A stretch of DNA of 52,005 bases from an uncultured Clostridia bacterium (GTDB lineage Bacteria > Bacillota > Clostridia > Oscillospirales > Acutalibacteraceae), in NCBI GenBank assembly GCA_946493765.1, contig CAMMAZ010000010.1:1-52005 (forward strand), given 5' to 3'. The position numbers were made by a program, and so were the translations under genes. Below are positions 24,591 to 33,440 of the stretch, piece by piece; the stretch's first letter is position 1, and each line of letters begins with the position of its first letter. The notes under the pieces are model-generated. The model saw only the letters and a program-made list of their open reading frames with translations. It made no database searches and was not told the origin of the DNA.

Positions 24591-26621
24591 TCAAAACGTG
24601 ATATCGTTGCCAAATAGTTGATCGGTCAAAATTTTCAGTCCGCTGTTTTCCGGATCGGACAGATGCGGATCCGCTTTTAAAATCCGGGAAGCCAATGTTC
24701 TTGTCTGCCGCAGCACGTCCATATCGTCAAACAAATCGGCGATTTTCAGCTGCGGCAATCCGCTTTGCCGGTGCCCGAAAAAGTCGCCGGGACCGCGCAG
24801 CTTTAAATCCGCGTCGGCGATTTGAAAGCCGTCGGTCGTTTTACGCATGATCTGCAGCCGCTGTTTGGCTTCTTCGTTTTCCGCATCGGAAATCAAAATG
24901 CAGGTCGAACGATATTTTCCTCTGCCGACGCGCCCGCGCAGCTGATGCAGCTGGGACAGCCCAAATCGTTCCGCATTTTCAATGACCATGATAACGGCGT
25001 TTGGCACATCGATACCCACCTCAATAACGGTGGTCGCCACCAACAGCTGAATATTCCCGGCGGCAAATTCCCGCATGACCTGTTCCTTTTGCGCCGGTTT
25101 CATTTTCCCATGCAAAAGCCCCACGGTGTTTTCCTTAAAAAATCCACTTTTTAAGTGGGTATAAAACTTTTCTGCGGCGGCAAGCTCCATTTCTCCTTCC
25201 TCCACCATGGGACAAACGATATAGCCCTGCCGGCCGGCATTCAAATGCTTTTTCACATAGGTATAGGCTCTTTTGCGCAGCGCGGCGCCAACGGCATAGG
25301 TTTCGATCTTCTGCCGACCCGCCGGCATTTCGTCCAGCACCGACAGATCCAGATCGCCATAGATCATCAGCGCAAGGGTGCGCGGGATCGGAGTCGCCGA
25401 CATGACGAACACATGCGGGTTTTTCCCCTTGTTGCACAACGCGCTGCGCTGCGCAACGCCGAACCGGTGCTGCTCGTCGGTCACAACAAGCCCCAAATCG
25501 TGGAATTCCACTGTTTTTTGAATCAACGCGTGGGTGCCGGCGATCAGGTCGATCTCGCCGCTTTTTAACTGCTGCAAAACCTTGCGGCGTTCCGCCGCGG
25601 GTGTGGAGCCGGTCAATAACATAACTTTCAAACCGGTGTTTTTCATCATTTTCTGCAAACTGTAATAATGCTGTTCAGCTAAAATCTCGGTCGGCGCCAT
25701 GATCGCCGCCTGGTATCCGTTTTTGGCCATGTTAAACATCAGCGCAGCAGCAACGGCTGTTTTGCCCGACCCGACGTCTCCCTGCAACAGCCGGTTCATC
25801 GGCGTTTGCCCCCGCATGTCCGCCACCGCTTCGCCGATCGCCCGTTTTTGCGCGCCGGTCAGCGCAAAGGGGAGGGTTTTGACAAAATCCGCCGTGTAAT
25901 CCGCTTTTATTTGCACGGCGGTCGTTTCTCTGTTGCGGCCTTTGAGCTGCAAAAGTCCCAGCTGCAAAACCAGCAGTTCTTCAAACACCAGTCGTTTTCT
26001 GGCGATCGCAATGTCCTCCTGCGACGCCGGAAAATGAATGTTTTGCAGCGCATAGCGCTTGTGGCAGAGCTTGAATTCCTCCCGAATCTGTTCATTCAGC
26101 GGATCGTTTAAATCGTCTCCCTTTTGCTCCAGCGCCTGCCGCACCGCCTTTTCGATCACCCGTGAGGTTAAACCCTTGACCTGCCGGTAGATCGGGCGGA
26201 TCGATGCGCTTTGCGCTTTTTCGATCTGCGGCGACGCCATCTCCCGGTAATTGAAATTGCCGGTCACTTTGCCGAAAAACAAACATTCGTCGCCGGGGTT
26301 TAGCCCCTCGACCGCATATTTATTATTAAAAACAGTGATTTTCAGCAGTATTTTCCCGTCCGTTGCGTTGAATTTATAGAGTGTGAGCCCTTTGCGCACC
26401 CGATGTTCCCGCACCGGGGTCGCAAGCGTCGCTTTCACACAGCACGGCGTTTGAAGCGGCGCGTCGGACACGGTGAAGCTGCGGCTCCAGTCCTCATACT
26501 GCCGCGGATAAAACGCTAAAAGGGCATCGATCGAATCGATACCCATTTTTTTTAAAAGCTCCAGGCGTTTGGCGCCGAGTCCTTTCAAGGATTCAATTGT
26601 TCCGCCGTTTCCCGTTCCCAT
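24591..26621 (-). CDS. recG: ATP-dependent DNA helicase RecG
   Basis: 676 residues, normal for RecG. The N-terminal OB-fold wedge domain (about 60-160) binds branched DNA. The helicase core has Walker A GDVGSGKTAVAAALM, the DEQH box (VVTDEQHRFGVAQR), SATPIPRTLALM, and motif VI QLRGRVGRG. The C-terminal GPGDFFGHRQSGLP signature is RecG-specific. It reverses stalled replication forks. It begins 2 nt after the fakA stop, the common clostridial yloU-yloV-recG order. Confidence 0.97.
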   Translation of the reverse strand: MGTGNGGTIESLKGLGAKRLELLKKMGIDSIDALLAFYPRQYEDWSRSFTVSDAPLQTPCCVKATLATPVREHRVRKGLTLYKFNATDGKILLKITVFNNKYAVEGLNPGDECLFFGKVTGNFNYREMASPQIEKAQSASIRPIYRQVKGLTSRVIEKAVRQALEQKGDDLNDPLNEQIREEFKLCHKRYALQNIHFPASQEDIAIARKRLVFEELLVLQLGLLQLKGRNRETTAVQIKADYTADFVKTLPFALTGAQKRAIGEAVADMRGQTPMNRLLQGDVGSGKTAVAAALMFNMAKNGYQAAIMAPTEILAEQHYYSLQKMMKNTGLKVMLLTGSTPAAERRKVLQQLKSGEIDLIAGTHALIQKTVEFHDLGLVVTDEQHRFGVAQRSALCNKGKNPHVFVMSATPIPRTLALMIYGDLDLSVLDEMPAGRQKIETYAVGAALRKRAYTYVKKHLNAGRQGYIVCPMVEEGEMELAAAEKFYTHLKSGFFKENTVGLLHGKMKPAQKEQVMREFAAGNIQLLVATTVIEVGIDVPNAVIMVIENAERFGLSQLHQLRGRVGRGKYRSTCILISDAENEEAKQRLQIMRKTTDGFQIADADLKLRGPGDFFGHRQSGLPQLKIADLFDDMDVLRQTRTLASRILKADPHLSDPENSGLKILTDQLFGNDITF

Positions 26622-26623
26622 TT

Positions 26624-28294
26624 TTATTCAACCGACAAAATATAGTAATACACAGGCTGCCCGCCAGGAATCAATGTGATTTCGGCGTCTTCCGGCAGAC
26701 GGCGGCGCACCGCGTCTTCTACCGCGACGGCCTGTTCGTCGGTCACGTCCGCACCATAGATGATGGTGACGAACTGACTGTCTTTTTTATACAGATTTTT
26801 GATCAGACGGACAACCGCGCGTTCGACATCCTGTTCCACAAACGCGACTTTTCCGTTTTCGAGCGCTAAAATCTCGCCTTCTTTGATTTTATGCCCATCA
26901 TAGTCTGCGTCCCGCACCGCAAAGGTGATCTGGCCGGTGCCGACCTTATCGGCGGCCAACTGCATGGCGGTCGCGTTGGTATCGGCGTCGGCTTCCGGAT
27001 CAAAGCTGAGCATCGCGGAAATCCCCATCGGGATCGAACGGGTCTGCAAAACGATGACCTTTCTGGTCGCCAGCCGCACCGTTTGTTCCGCCGCCATGAT
27101 GATGTTTTTATTGTTCGGCAGCACAAACACCGTTTTCGCTGGGGTCAATTCCACCGCTTTCAAAATATCGTCGGTCGACGGGTTCATCGTCTGTCCGCCG
27201 CTGACGATCTGATCGACCCCCAGATCGCCGAACAGGCTTCTGACGCCGTCTCCCGCGGCGATCGCCACAAACCCATATTCGTTTTCCGGTGCGACAGGGG
27301 TGTAGGCTTCGTCCCCGTCGGTCTGGACGGTATTTTCAATACCGGCGTTGCGTTTGGCTTCCTGCTGCTGCTCGCGCATGTTTTCGATCTTCATGTTGGT
27401 GAGCTGCCCGAATTTCAAGCCCTCCTGCAACGCTTTGCCGGGATTATCGGTGTGCACATGCACCTTGATGATGTTTTCATCGTCCACCACCACGACGCAG
27501 TCGCCGATCGTTTCCAGATAAGACCGCAAAAGCAGCGGCTCACGGGTGTTGCCCGCTTCGCGCTGGACGATAAATTCCGTGCAGTAGGTGAAGGTGATTT
27601 CCCCTTCCCATTCCGCGACGGCGTTTGTTCCGCTTTTTGCAGCGGGTGCCGGCGCCGACGGCGCCGACGCGCTCTCGATGATCACGCCGTCTTTAAAGAC
27701 TGAGAGCATGCCTTTGAAAATCAGAATCAGACCCGCGCCGCCCGCGTCGACCACGCCGGCTTTTTTGAGGACCGGCAGCAGTTCCGGCGTGCTGGCCAGC
27801 GCATTTTCCGCGCCCTCAAGCGCTTTTTCAAACACAGCGACAAAATCGGTTTCGCCGCCGTCCACCGCGGTGCGCGCATGCTCGGCCGCCACCCGCACCA
27901 CCGTTAAAATCGTGCCTTCGGTCGGTTTCATAACCGCCTTATACGCGGCCTTCACGCCGCTTTCCAACGCCGCGGCAAGCTCCACTCCGTCGGCTGTTTT
28001 GCATTCCTTGAATCCTTTGGCAATGCCTCTGAAAATCAACGACAAAATAACGCCGGAATTACCGCGCGCCCCACGCAGCAGTGCGCCGGACACGACATGT
28101 GAGACCTGCGCGACATCCTGGTCGTTCACCCTTGCCAGTTCCTTTGCCGCATTGGAAATGGTCAGCGACATATTGGTTCCGGTATCGCCGTCGGGTACCG
28201 GGAACACATTGAGTTCATCAATCGACTGCCGGTTATTTGCTATATGATTCGACGCAGATATCACAGCGTCGCGCAATATATTTCCTGAAATCAA
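26624..28294 (-). CDS. fakA: fatty acid kinase FakA (DAK2/YloV)
   Basis: 556 residues, full length. The N-terminal DAK2 kinase domain has NVFPVPDGDTGTNMSLT (the Asp residues bind Mg-ATP) and GARGNSGVILSLIFRG. A central FakA region and a C-terminal DegV-like fold with FVLPNNKNIIMAAEQ follow. With a FakB partner, not in this window, it phosphorylates free fatty acids to acyl phosphates for PlsY. I read a TTG start at 28294, with GGAGGGG 6 nt upstream. yloU lies upstream and recG downstream. Confidence 0.93.
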   Translation of the reverse strand: MISGNILRDAVISASNHIANNRQSIDELNVFPVPDGDTGTNMSLTISNAAKELARVNDQDVAQVSHVVSGALLRGARGNSGVILSLIFRGIAKGFKECKTADGVELAAALESGVKAAYKAVMKPTEGTILTVVRVAAEHARTAVDGGETDFVAVFEKALEGAENALASTPELLPVLKKAGVVDAGGAGLILIFKGMLSVFKDGVIIESASAPSAPAPAAKSGTNAVAEWEGEITFTYCTEFIVQREAGNTREPLLLRSYLETIGDCVVVVDDENIIKVHVHTDNPGKALQEGLKFGQLTNMKIENMREQQQEAKRNAGIENTVQTDGDEAYTPVAPENEYGFVAIAAGDGVRSLFGDLGVDQIVSGGQTMNPSTDDILKAVELTPAKTVFVLPNNKNIIMAAEQTVRLATRKVIVLQTRSIPMGISAMLSFDPEADADTNATAMQLAADKVGTGQITFAVRDADYDGHKIKEGEILALENGKVAFVEQDVERAVVRLIKNLYKKDSQFVTIIYGADVTDEQAVAVEDAVRRRLPEDAEITLIPGGQPVYYYILSVE

Positions 28295-28321
28295 TTACCC
28301 CTCCGCCTTTCGTACCAAACT

Positions 28322-28672
28322 TTATTCCGACAGCATCCCGTCGACATGGATCGTCACCCGGTCGACCTGGATGCCTGTTTCGTTTTCAACCGTGTATTTC
28401 ACGTTGTTTACAATGCTTTGCGAAATGGCGTTGATGTTCGTTCCATACAAAACGGCGATATGCACGGCGACGTCGATCTTATCGATATTGCCCCGGACAA
28501 CGATGCCGGTATCGATATGCGCTTTCCCGGTCAGCTTATCGCGCCACCACTGGCTGCCTTTGGCGACCATCGATGCGACGCCGTAGCAGGAGGTGACCGC
28601 GTTGCCGATCAGTTTTGCAAAATATTCGTTTGTGATTGTTATACATCCCAGTCTTGTTTCAAAACGTATCAT
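28322..28672 (-). CDS. Asp23/Gls24 family envelope stress protein (YloU)
   Basis: 116 residues. Asp23 family: ITITNEYFAKLIGNAVTSCYGV, then IDVAVHIAVLYGTNINAISQSIVNNVKYTVENETG and VTIHVDGM. Family members associate with the membrane and with envelope stress, and the gene regularly precedes fakA. ATG 28672 (MIRFETRLG) is preferred to a TTG two codons earlier by family similarity, with GGATGAG upstream. Its gap to fakA is 27 nt. Confidence 0.9.
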   Translation of the reverse strand: MIRFETRLGCITITNEYFAKLIGNAVTSCYGVASMVAKGSQWWRDKLTGKAHIDTGIVVRGNIDKIDVAVHIAVLYGTNINAISQSIVNNVKYTVENETGIQVDRVTIHVDGMLSE

Positions 28673-28743
28673 AAACAACTCATCCTTTCAAGCATTGAAT
28701 ACATGCGGGGCAGCACAAAACCATCTGTTTTCACCGCAAACGT

Positions 28744-30393
28744 TTAATTGGAAGACGACAGATACTGAATGTTATAATAAGCGTCGGTCAGCGAAGAAAC
28801 TGCGACCGGCGATACCGATGCATTGCAGGAAACGACGCCGAGCCGGTAAGCCAACGGAACCAGCGGCATGAAGTCCATCATCGCATCCAGAAATTCTGCA
28901 ATCGGACGCTCGCCGTTCATATATTCCCCATAAATCGCACTGATATCAACCTGTGTTTCGGTTTTATCGGGTGTGGTGGTGGAACTGCTCGGCTGCGTCT
29001 GTCCGTCCGCACCGGTCGTCGATTGTGTGGTGGTGGTCGTAGCGGTGGTGGTTGTGGTGGTTTTGATATCCGTTACATTGCCGGATAATAGCGCCGTTAA
29101 ATCGAAGCTGTCGGACAAACGGATCTCCCCGATATACATATCATATGCACCGTTGGCGACATACGATCGGTAGACCGCGCTTTTTTCGCCTTGCAGCGTG
29201 ATGTCGATCCCGCCGCTTGCAAGCTGATCGGCGATCAGGCTTGCGGCTTCGGTCTGAAAATTGTTATCGCTGTTATACAGCAGGGTGAATGCCGGCGCAT
29301 TTCCATTTTCATCTTCAAACGATCCGTCGTTTTGCTGTGCATATCCGGCGACCGTGAGATATTCCTGTCCGGTTTCGACATTCGTCGTCTGCGGCAGCAG
29401 GTTATCATAGTTTTCCGTTAGATCCAGCCCGGTCAAATACGGCGATGTTGCCGGTTCGGCATATCCATAATACGCCTGCCGGCAGATTTCCTCACGATCA
29501 ACCATCTGCGCAACAGCCTTACGCAACGCGCTGCTGTTTACAGCAGAACGGGCAGTGTTGACATTTAAAAACACAAAATTTGTTTGTTTGATCTTTGCAA
29601 TCTGTCCACTCATCGACGGCAGATTCGACAATTCGATACCACTATAATAAATATCGACTTCACCGGACTTGATATAATATTCCAGCGATTCGTCATCCGG
29701 CGCATTGACAAGCTGGATGGTGTTTTGCGGGACCTCCCCATAGTACCGGGTGTTGGCGGTCAGAGAGTAAGCGCCGCTGTCGTCGTTATACACATATCTG
29801 CCTGCGCCAATAGGCGGCTGCTGCTTTTTATCTTCATTTTCCCGGCCGGTCGATCCCTCTTTGATAATCGGGAAAGATAAAACCGCGGCAATATTCGGAT
29901 CGGGGTGGGAAAGCGTCAGCTCAATTTGCGATGAACTGCTGGCGTTCCAGGATCGGATGTTGGAAAGCCGCTGCGTGTAGACCCCGTTTTCCGCTTCCTT
30001 TGCAAGACCCAGCGAATAGGTCACATCCGATGCCGAAACGGCGGATCCGTCGGAAAAAACAACGTCTTTCAAGGTGACAACACACCGCGTCCCGCTGGTT
30101 TCGACCGACTGTGCCATTTTCAGTTCCACGTTGGCATCCGGGTCCAGTCCCGTCAGCCCGTCGAACAGCAATGCGGTCAGGTTCTGATTGCCTGCGGTCT
30201 CGGCTTCATAAGGGTTTAAGCTGTCGGAAATGGTGAAATACAATGAAAGGGTTCCTTCTCCCATCGCAACCGTCTGCGAGGACGTCATGGTGGATTCGCT
30301 TGGCGTTTCCGTGCCGTTTGCACCGCCGGTTTCGCAGGCGGCAAGGTTCAAAATCATTGCAAGGGCGGCGATAATCGCCAGAACGCGTTTCAA
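28744..30393 (-). CDS. peptide/nickel-type ABC transporter substrate-binding lipoprotein with Thr-rich insert
   Basis: 549 residues. A lipoprotein signal ends at LNLAAC (Cys20). The body is an SBP_bac_5 fold: LTALLFDGLTGLDPDANVELKMAQS, TLKDVVFSDGSAVSASDVTYSLG, RKAVAQMVDREEICRQAYYG. At about residues 441-477 it carries a low-complexity stretch of Thr runs, Gln and Ser within the C-terminal lobe, unusual for this family and probably a surface loop. No permease or ATPase genes sit nearby, so it is an orphan receptor. I read a TTG start at 30393, with GGAGGT about 10 nt upstream. The ligand is unknown. Confidence 0.85.
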   Translation of the reverse strand: MKRVLAIIAALAMILNLAACETGGANGTETPSESTMTSSQTVAMGEGTLSLYFTISDSLNPYEAETAGNQNLTALLFDGLTGLDPDANVELKMAQSVETSGTRCVVTLKDVVFSDGSAVSASDVTYSLGLAKEAENGVYTQRLSNIRSWNASSSSQIELTLSHPDPNIAAVLSFPIIKEGSTGRENEDKKQQPPIGAGRYVYNDDSGAYSLTANTRYYGEVPQNTIQLVNAPDDESLEYYIKSGEVDIYYSGIELSNLPSMSGQIAKIKQTNFVFLNVNTARSAVNSSALRKAVAQMVDREEICRQAYYGYAEPATSPYLTGLDLTENYDNLLPQTTNVETGQEYLTVAGYAQQNDGSFEDENGNAPAFTLLYNSDNNFQTEAASLIADQLASGGIDITLQGEKSAVYRSYVANGAYDMYIGEIRLSDSFDLTALLSGNVTDIKTTTTTTATTTTTQSTTGADGQTQPSSSTTTPDKTETQVDISAIYGEYMNGERPIAEFLDAMMDFMPLVPLAYRLGVVSCNASVSPVAVSSLTDAYYNIQYLSSSN

Positions 30394-30435
30394 CTGTTTT
30401 TTACCTCCAGACCGCAGACAGCTTTATTTAAAATC

Positions 30436-30464
30436 AGTATAGCACAAAACATTCCCATTTGCAA
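30436..30464 (-). promoter_or_regulatory. promoter for the orphan substrate-binding protein gene
   Basis: Minus strand TTGCAA (30464-30459), 17-bp spacer, TATACT (30441-30436), about 40 bp before the start. Confidence 0.7.
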
Positions 30465-30512
30465 TTCATTTCTGATATTTTTAGCGTTTGCTGCATTTGC
30501 AAAAACACATGC

Positions 30513-30541
30513 TTGTCAGCGGCATGTTTTTTTGCTACAAT
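30513..30541 (+). promoter_or_regulatory. promoter for the NusG-II/Gx transporter pair
   Basis: TTGTCA (30513-30518), 17-bp spacer, TACAAT (30536-30541). A 6-bp stem ACATGC/GCATGT followed by seven T overlaps the promoter at 30507-30534. The leader to 30678 is about 130 nt and contains a possible 26-codon upstream ORF at 30617-30697 that overlaps the main start in another frame. Confidence 0.65.
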
Positions 30542-30677
30542 AAAAGTATTCCACAAAACACCGGTCTGTAGCATAAAAGTTTTCGGATGCATTTTGAAAA
30601 AGCGGGGCAAACGGAGATGACAACGGGCGCGGAACAGGCAGTCAAACGCATTGGATCAAACGGAGGTTACACACTGC

Positions 30678-31052
30678 ATGAAACCGAAAAAAGCTGATTT
30701 TATTCTATTTGCACTGCCGGTGGTGATTGCATTGGTTTGCTTTTGGATTTTTTTGCCCGGCGAGGCGGGACAAACCGCTGTGATCCGGGTGGACGGCGAA
30801 ACGGTGCAAACCATTGATCTGCAAACCGCAAAAGACCAGACAATCGATCTTTCCTTGCCTTATCACAACCAAATCGAGATCAAAGACCATGCAATCCGCG
30901 TAACCGATGCAGACTGCCCGGATCGCAGTTGTGTGAAAACCGGATGGATCCGCAGCGCCGGACAAACCATCGCCTGCGTGCCCTCCAAACTGACAATCAC
31001 CATCACCGGCGACGGCGGGTTCGACGCGATCGCAGGAAGGAAGGTGTGGTAA
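30678..31052 (+). CDS. NusG domain II-containing protein
   Basis: 124 residues: one N-terminal membrane segment (about 7-29), then an extracytoplasmic NusG_II fold (PF07009) with VIRVDGETVQTIDL, NQIEIKDHAIRVTDADCPDRSCVKTGWI and ACVPSKLTITITG. The two Cys in DADCPDRSC are a family mark. It usually accompanies an ApbE flavin transferase and a Gx transporter in anaerobes, suggesting a role in membrane flavin or electron transfer; ApbE is not in this window. ATG 30678 is preferred, with GGAGGT 10 nt upstream; the longer frame starts before the RBS. Confidence 0.87.
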   Translation: MKPKKADFILFALPVVIALVCFWIFLPGEAGQTAVIRVDGETVQTIDLQTAKDQTIDLSLPYHNQIEIKDHAIRVTDADCPDRSCVKTGWIRSAGQTIACVPSKLTITITGDGGFDAIAGRKVW

Positions 31053-31588
31053 TGCATAAAAAAGCCAAAATGCCGGTTGCCCGGCAAACTGCCTATCTTG
31101 CGGCTTTCACCGCCGGTGCCATTTTGTTTTCCTATGCGGAAACCTATCTTTCCGCCGCGGTGATCCCGATTCCCGGCGTGCGGCTGGGTCTTGCAAACAT
31201 CATGATTTTATCGGTGCTTTGTGCGTTTGGTCTCAAACAGGCGATACTGGTAAGCCTTGCGCGCACGCTTGTGGTCTCGCTCCTGTTTTCTTCTTTGACC
31301 TCCGCCGTGTTTTCGATCTGCGGCAGTTTATTGTCTATTCTTGTGATGTTTTTGCTTTATCGCTGTAAAATATTCAGCCTGTATGGTATCAGTGTGGCGG
31401 GGGCTATGATGCACAATATCGGGCAGTTGCTCGCTGCCGCTGTGGTTACCGGCTCCTTCTCGATTTTCAGCTACACCCCCTATCTCATGCTGTGCGCTGT
31501 TATAACAGGGATTGTGATCGCGTTGCTGACCAACACCGTCTTGACTGCGCTGCAAAAAATCTGGAAAAACGAACGTCCGGAATGGTGA
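31052..31588 (+). CDS. Gx transporter family protein (Hpre_diP_synt_I)
   Basis: 178 residues, about five membrane spans. The family signature IPIPGVRLGLANIMILSVL is present, and GSLLSILVMFLLYR and MMHNIGQLLAAAVV match PF07456, once called heptaprenyl diphosphate synthase component I and now regarded as an ECF-like transporter. Its ATG at 31052 overlaps the preceding TAA by one base (TAATG), with AGGAAGGAAGG upstream. The longer frame from 30929 overlaps the upstream gene and is rejected. The partner HepT/HppS is not present here. Confidence 0.87.
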   Translation: MHKKAKMPVARQTAYLAAFTAGAILFSYAETYLSAAVIPIPGVRLGLANIMILSVLCAFGLKQAILVSLARTLVVSLLFSSLTSAVFSICGSLLSILVMFLLYRCKIFSLYGISVAGAMMHNIGQLLAAAVVTGSFSIFSYTPYLMLCAVITGIVIALLTNTVLTALQKIWKNERPEW

Positions 31589-31609
31589 TGACCATGCCGG
31601 ATGCTGTAT

Positions 31610-32326
31610 TCAGTTATAAATTTTTTCAATTTCTCCCCGCAACCGGTGAATAATTTTCTTTTCAAGCCGGGAAATATAGCTTTGCGAGATACCAAGGGTG
31701 TCCGCGACCTCCTTTTGGGTGTGTTCTTCAAAGCCCGCGAAACCAAACCGCATCTGCATGATATGCCGTTCTCTGGCGGGCAGTTTTTCAACCAACATTT
31801 GAATAATCTGGCGTTCATCCTGCGTTTCGACATTGTGATTGACAAGATCCGACTCGCTGCCCAGCACATCCGACAACAGCAGTTCGTTGCCGTCCCAATC
31901 GACGTTTAACGGTTCATCAAAAGAAATTTCGGTTTTGATGGGATTGGTTTTGCGCAGATACATTAAAATTTCATTTTCGATGCAGCGGGACGCATAGGTT
32001 GCAAGCTTGATTTTTTTATCCGGACAAAAGGTATTGACCCCTTTGATCAGCCCGATGGTTCCGATGGAGATCAAATCCTCGATGTTGGCGGAAGCGGCAT
32101 CGAATTTCCGGGAAATATAAACCACCAGCCGCAGATTGTGCACGATCAGTTCATCCTTGGCTTTCTGGTCTCCCGCCTGAAACCGTTGCAGCAGCTCCGC
32201 TTCCTGCTGCGGGGCAAGCGGCGGCGGCAGCAGGTCCGGGCCGTTGATATAATAAACGCCGGGACGTGCAAATTTCTGCATCCATTTAAACCGCAGCTTT
32301 TGGAAAATTCGTTTTAAAATGTTCAT
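31610..32326 (-). CDS. sigE: RNA polymerase sporulation sigma factor SigE
   Basis: 238 residues, full length. The first roughly 25 residues are the pro-sequence removed by SpoIIGA. Region 2 reads [37 protein letters not shown], followed by [23 protein letters not shown]. The SigE-specific [21 protein letters not shown] is present. Region 4 has the helix-turn-helix [21 protein letters not shown]. It controls early mother-cell genes. The start overlaps the spoIIGA stop by 4 nt (ATGA). No sigG follows, although it often does in related genomes; instead a convergent Gx transporter ends 21 nt away. Confidence 0.96.
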   Translation of the reverse strand: MNILKRIFQKLRFKWMQKFARPGVYYINGPDLLPPPLAPQQEAELLQRFQAGDQKAKDELIVHNLRLVVYISRKFDAASANIEDLISIGTIGLIKGVNTFCPDKKIKLATYASRCIENEILMYLRKTNPIKTEISFDEPLNVDWDGNELLLSDVLGSESDLVNHNVETQDERQIIQMLVEKLPARERHIMQMRFGFAGFEEHTQKEVADTLGISQSYISRLEKKIIHRLRGEIEKIYN

Positions 32327-33156
32327 TGTTCATCCTCCATTATCCCGCAGGCACTGCGGCAAAGCAGCCCTTTATATTCGCTGTCCATTTTTGAATCGGT
32401 CACGGCAACGGTCATTTTTTCGGTGATTCTTTCGCCGGTTTGGCCGGTGATTTTCACTTTATCCGGCCGGAATGCCGGTAAAACGCCGCTTTTGCCCACC
32501 GCCTTGTAAGGCAACAGCCGGAACCCGGCGGCGTTTTCAACCTCTCCTTTTGGAAAAACAGCTTTCACCGCGCTTTCCTGCGCGATAATCACCGGGTCGC
32601 CGGTATACAGATCGGTTAAATTATTGCCGGTATCCAAAAACGCGGTGAACTGCGCGCTTTTGCCGCCTGCGAACACCTCGACGGTGAACAGTTCGTTTTC
32701 TTTCTTTGTTTTTCGCATCAGCGCGCACACAAGCTTGATGATTAAATAACAAACGGTGGTGAGCAAAATCAGCAGCAGCGGAGAGATGTTCAGATAAACG
32801 GCGGTGTTGTTGATGATCATGCTGTCGGGCTTAAACAAAAGCCAAATGCACAGCATCGCGCCGGAATATAAAAAAGAAACGGCAAAAAACAAAGCCGTCA
32901 GCTTGAAAAAACGTTTTGCCGAGTGGTAGGAAAAGGTGATGAGCACGATCACGGCGGCGATTGCGAATTTAAACGGGACTGCAAACAGTCCCAGATCCGG
33001 CAGCAGCACCGCGAACGCCGAGATCCCGCCGGCAACGCTGCCAAGCAGCAGCCGCCAGAACCGGCGGTGGACGTGCGCCACCGCACAGACGGATAAAAGC
33101 AAAAAATAGGTGACGACCGTGTTTAAAAAAAGCAGGACGTCCGCATAGATCACCAT
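32323..33156 (-). CDS. spoIIGA: sigma-E processing peptidase SpoIIGA
   Basis: 277 residues. Five or so membrane helices fill the N-terminal half; the C-terminal half is an aspartic protease with the catalytic motif FLDTGNN (Asp about residue 175). It dimerises in the septal membrane and removes the SigE pro-sequence. ATG 33156 (MVIYADVLL) is chosen by family alignment and has GGAAAGG about 17 nt upstream, rather far; a start 11 codons earlier lies before that RBS. It forms the spoIIG operon with sigE. A palindrome of Spo0A-box-like motifs sits 50-70 bp upstream. Confidence 0.92.
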   Translation of the reverse strand: MVIYADVLLFLNTVVTYFLLLSVCAVAHVHRRFWRLLLGSVAGGISAFAVLLPDLGLFAVPFKFAIAAVIVLITFSYHSAKRFFKLTALFFAVSFLYSGAMLCIWLLFKPDSMIINNTAVYLNISPLLLILLTTVCYLIIKLVCALMRKTKKENELFTVEVFAGGKSAQFTAFLDTGNNLTDLYTGDPVIIAQESAVKAVFPKGEVENAAGFRLLPYKAVGKSGVLPAFRPDKVKITGQTGERITEKMTVAVTDSKMDSEYKGLLCRSACGIMEDEQ

Positions 33157-33205
33157 TGAAAACCAGGTCCTTTCCGGCATTGCAAACAACCGCCTGTTAT
33201 TGCTC

Positions 33206-33228
33206 GCATGTCGAAAACTTCGACATGC
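33206..33228. promoter_or_regulatory. palindromic pair of Spo0A-box-like motifs
   Basis: Perfect 10-bp arms (33206-33215 and 33219-33228) with a 3-base centre. Each arm contains TGTCGAA, the core of the 0A box, facing opposite ways. It lies 50-72 bp upstream of the spoIIGA start, where Spo0A~P activates spoIIG in Bacillus. The -10 of spoIIG could not be placed with confidence. The site is also upstream of glgA on the other strand, but about 340 bp before its promoter. Confidence 0.55.
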
Positions 33229-33440
33229 TTTTGGACGGGGATGCCGTTCGCTCGAAAATCAAAGATTTCCGGACTGCACTCTATCCCCGCCAATACCACC
33301 CCTACCCCTTGAAATCCGCATTACAATGCGGATTTCGCCTACAAGGTGTTTTTTCGTAGCCCTAGGCAGCGAAAAAACGATATACAACTTTACACGCTTG
33401 GGAAGCGTTACCAACAATTTGCCGCCTGTTATTATTATAC
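33229..33440. repeat. hairpin-rich intergenic segment
   Basis: Between divergent spoIIGA and glgA. Perfect inverted repeats include GAAATCCGCATT/AATGCGGATTTC (about 33310-33335), GTTTTTTCG/CGAAAAAAC (about 33349-33379), ACGCTT/AAGCGT (about 33397-33411) and CGGGGAT/ATCCCCG enclosing the first part. The 12-bp direct repeat CCGCCTGTTATT at about 33190 and 33421 flanks the whole block. No ORF is supported. It could be a MITE-like insert or a structured RNA. Confidence 0.55.

Noticed and set aside
29030-29070. Short GT-rich repeats as a possible CRISPR or regulatory array
   Set aside because: They simply encode the Thr runs of the binding protein; there are no regular spacers.
30929-31051. Extension of the Gx transporter frame into the NusG-II gene
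   Set aside because: The ATG at 31052 has a good RBS and overlaps the previous stop by one base; the extension is basic and unlike the family.
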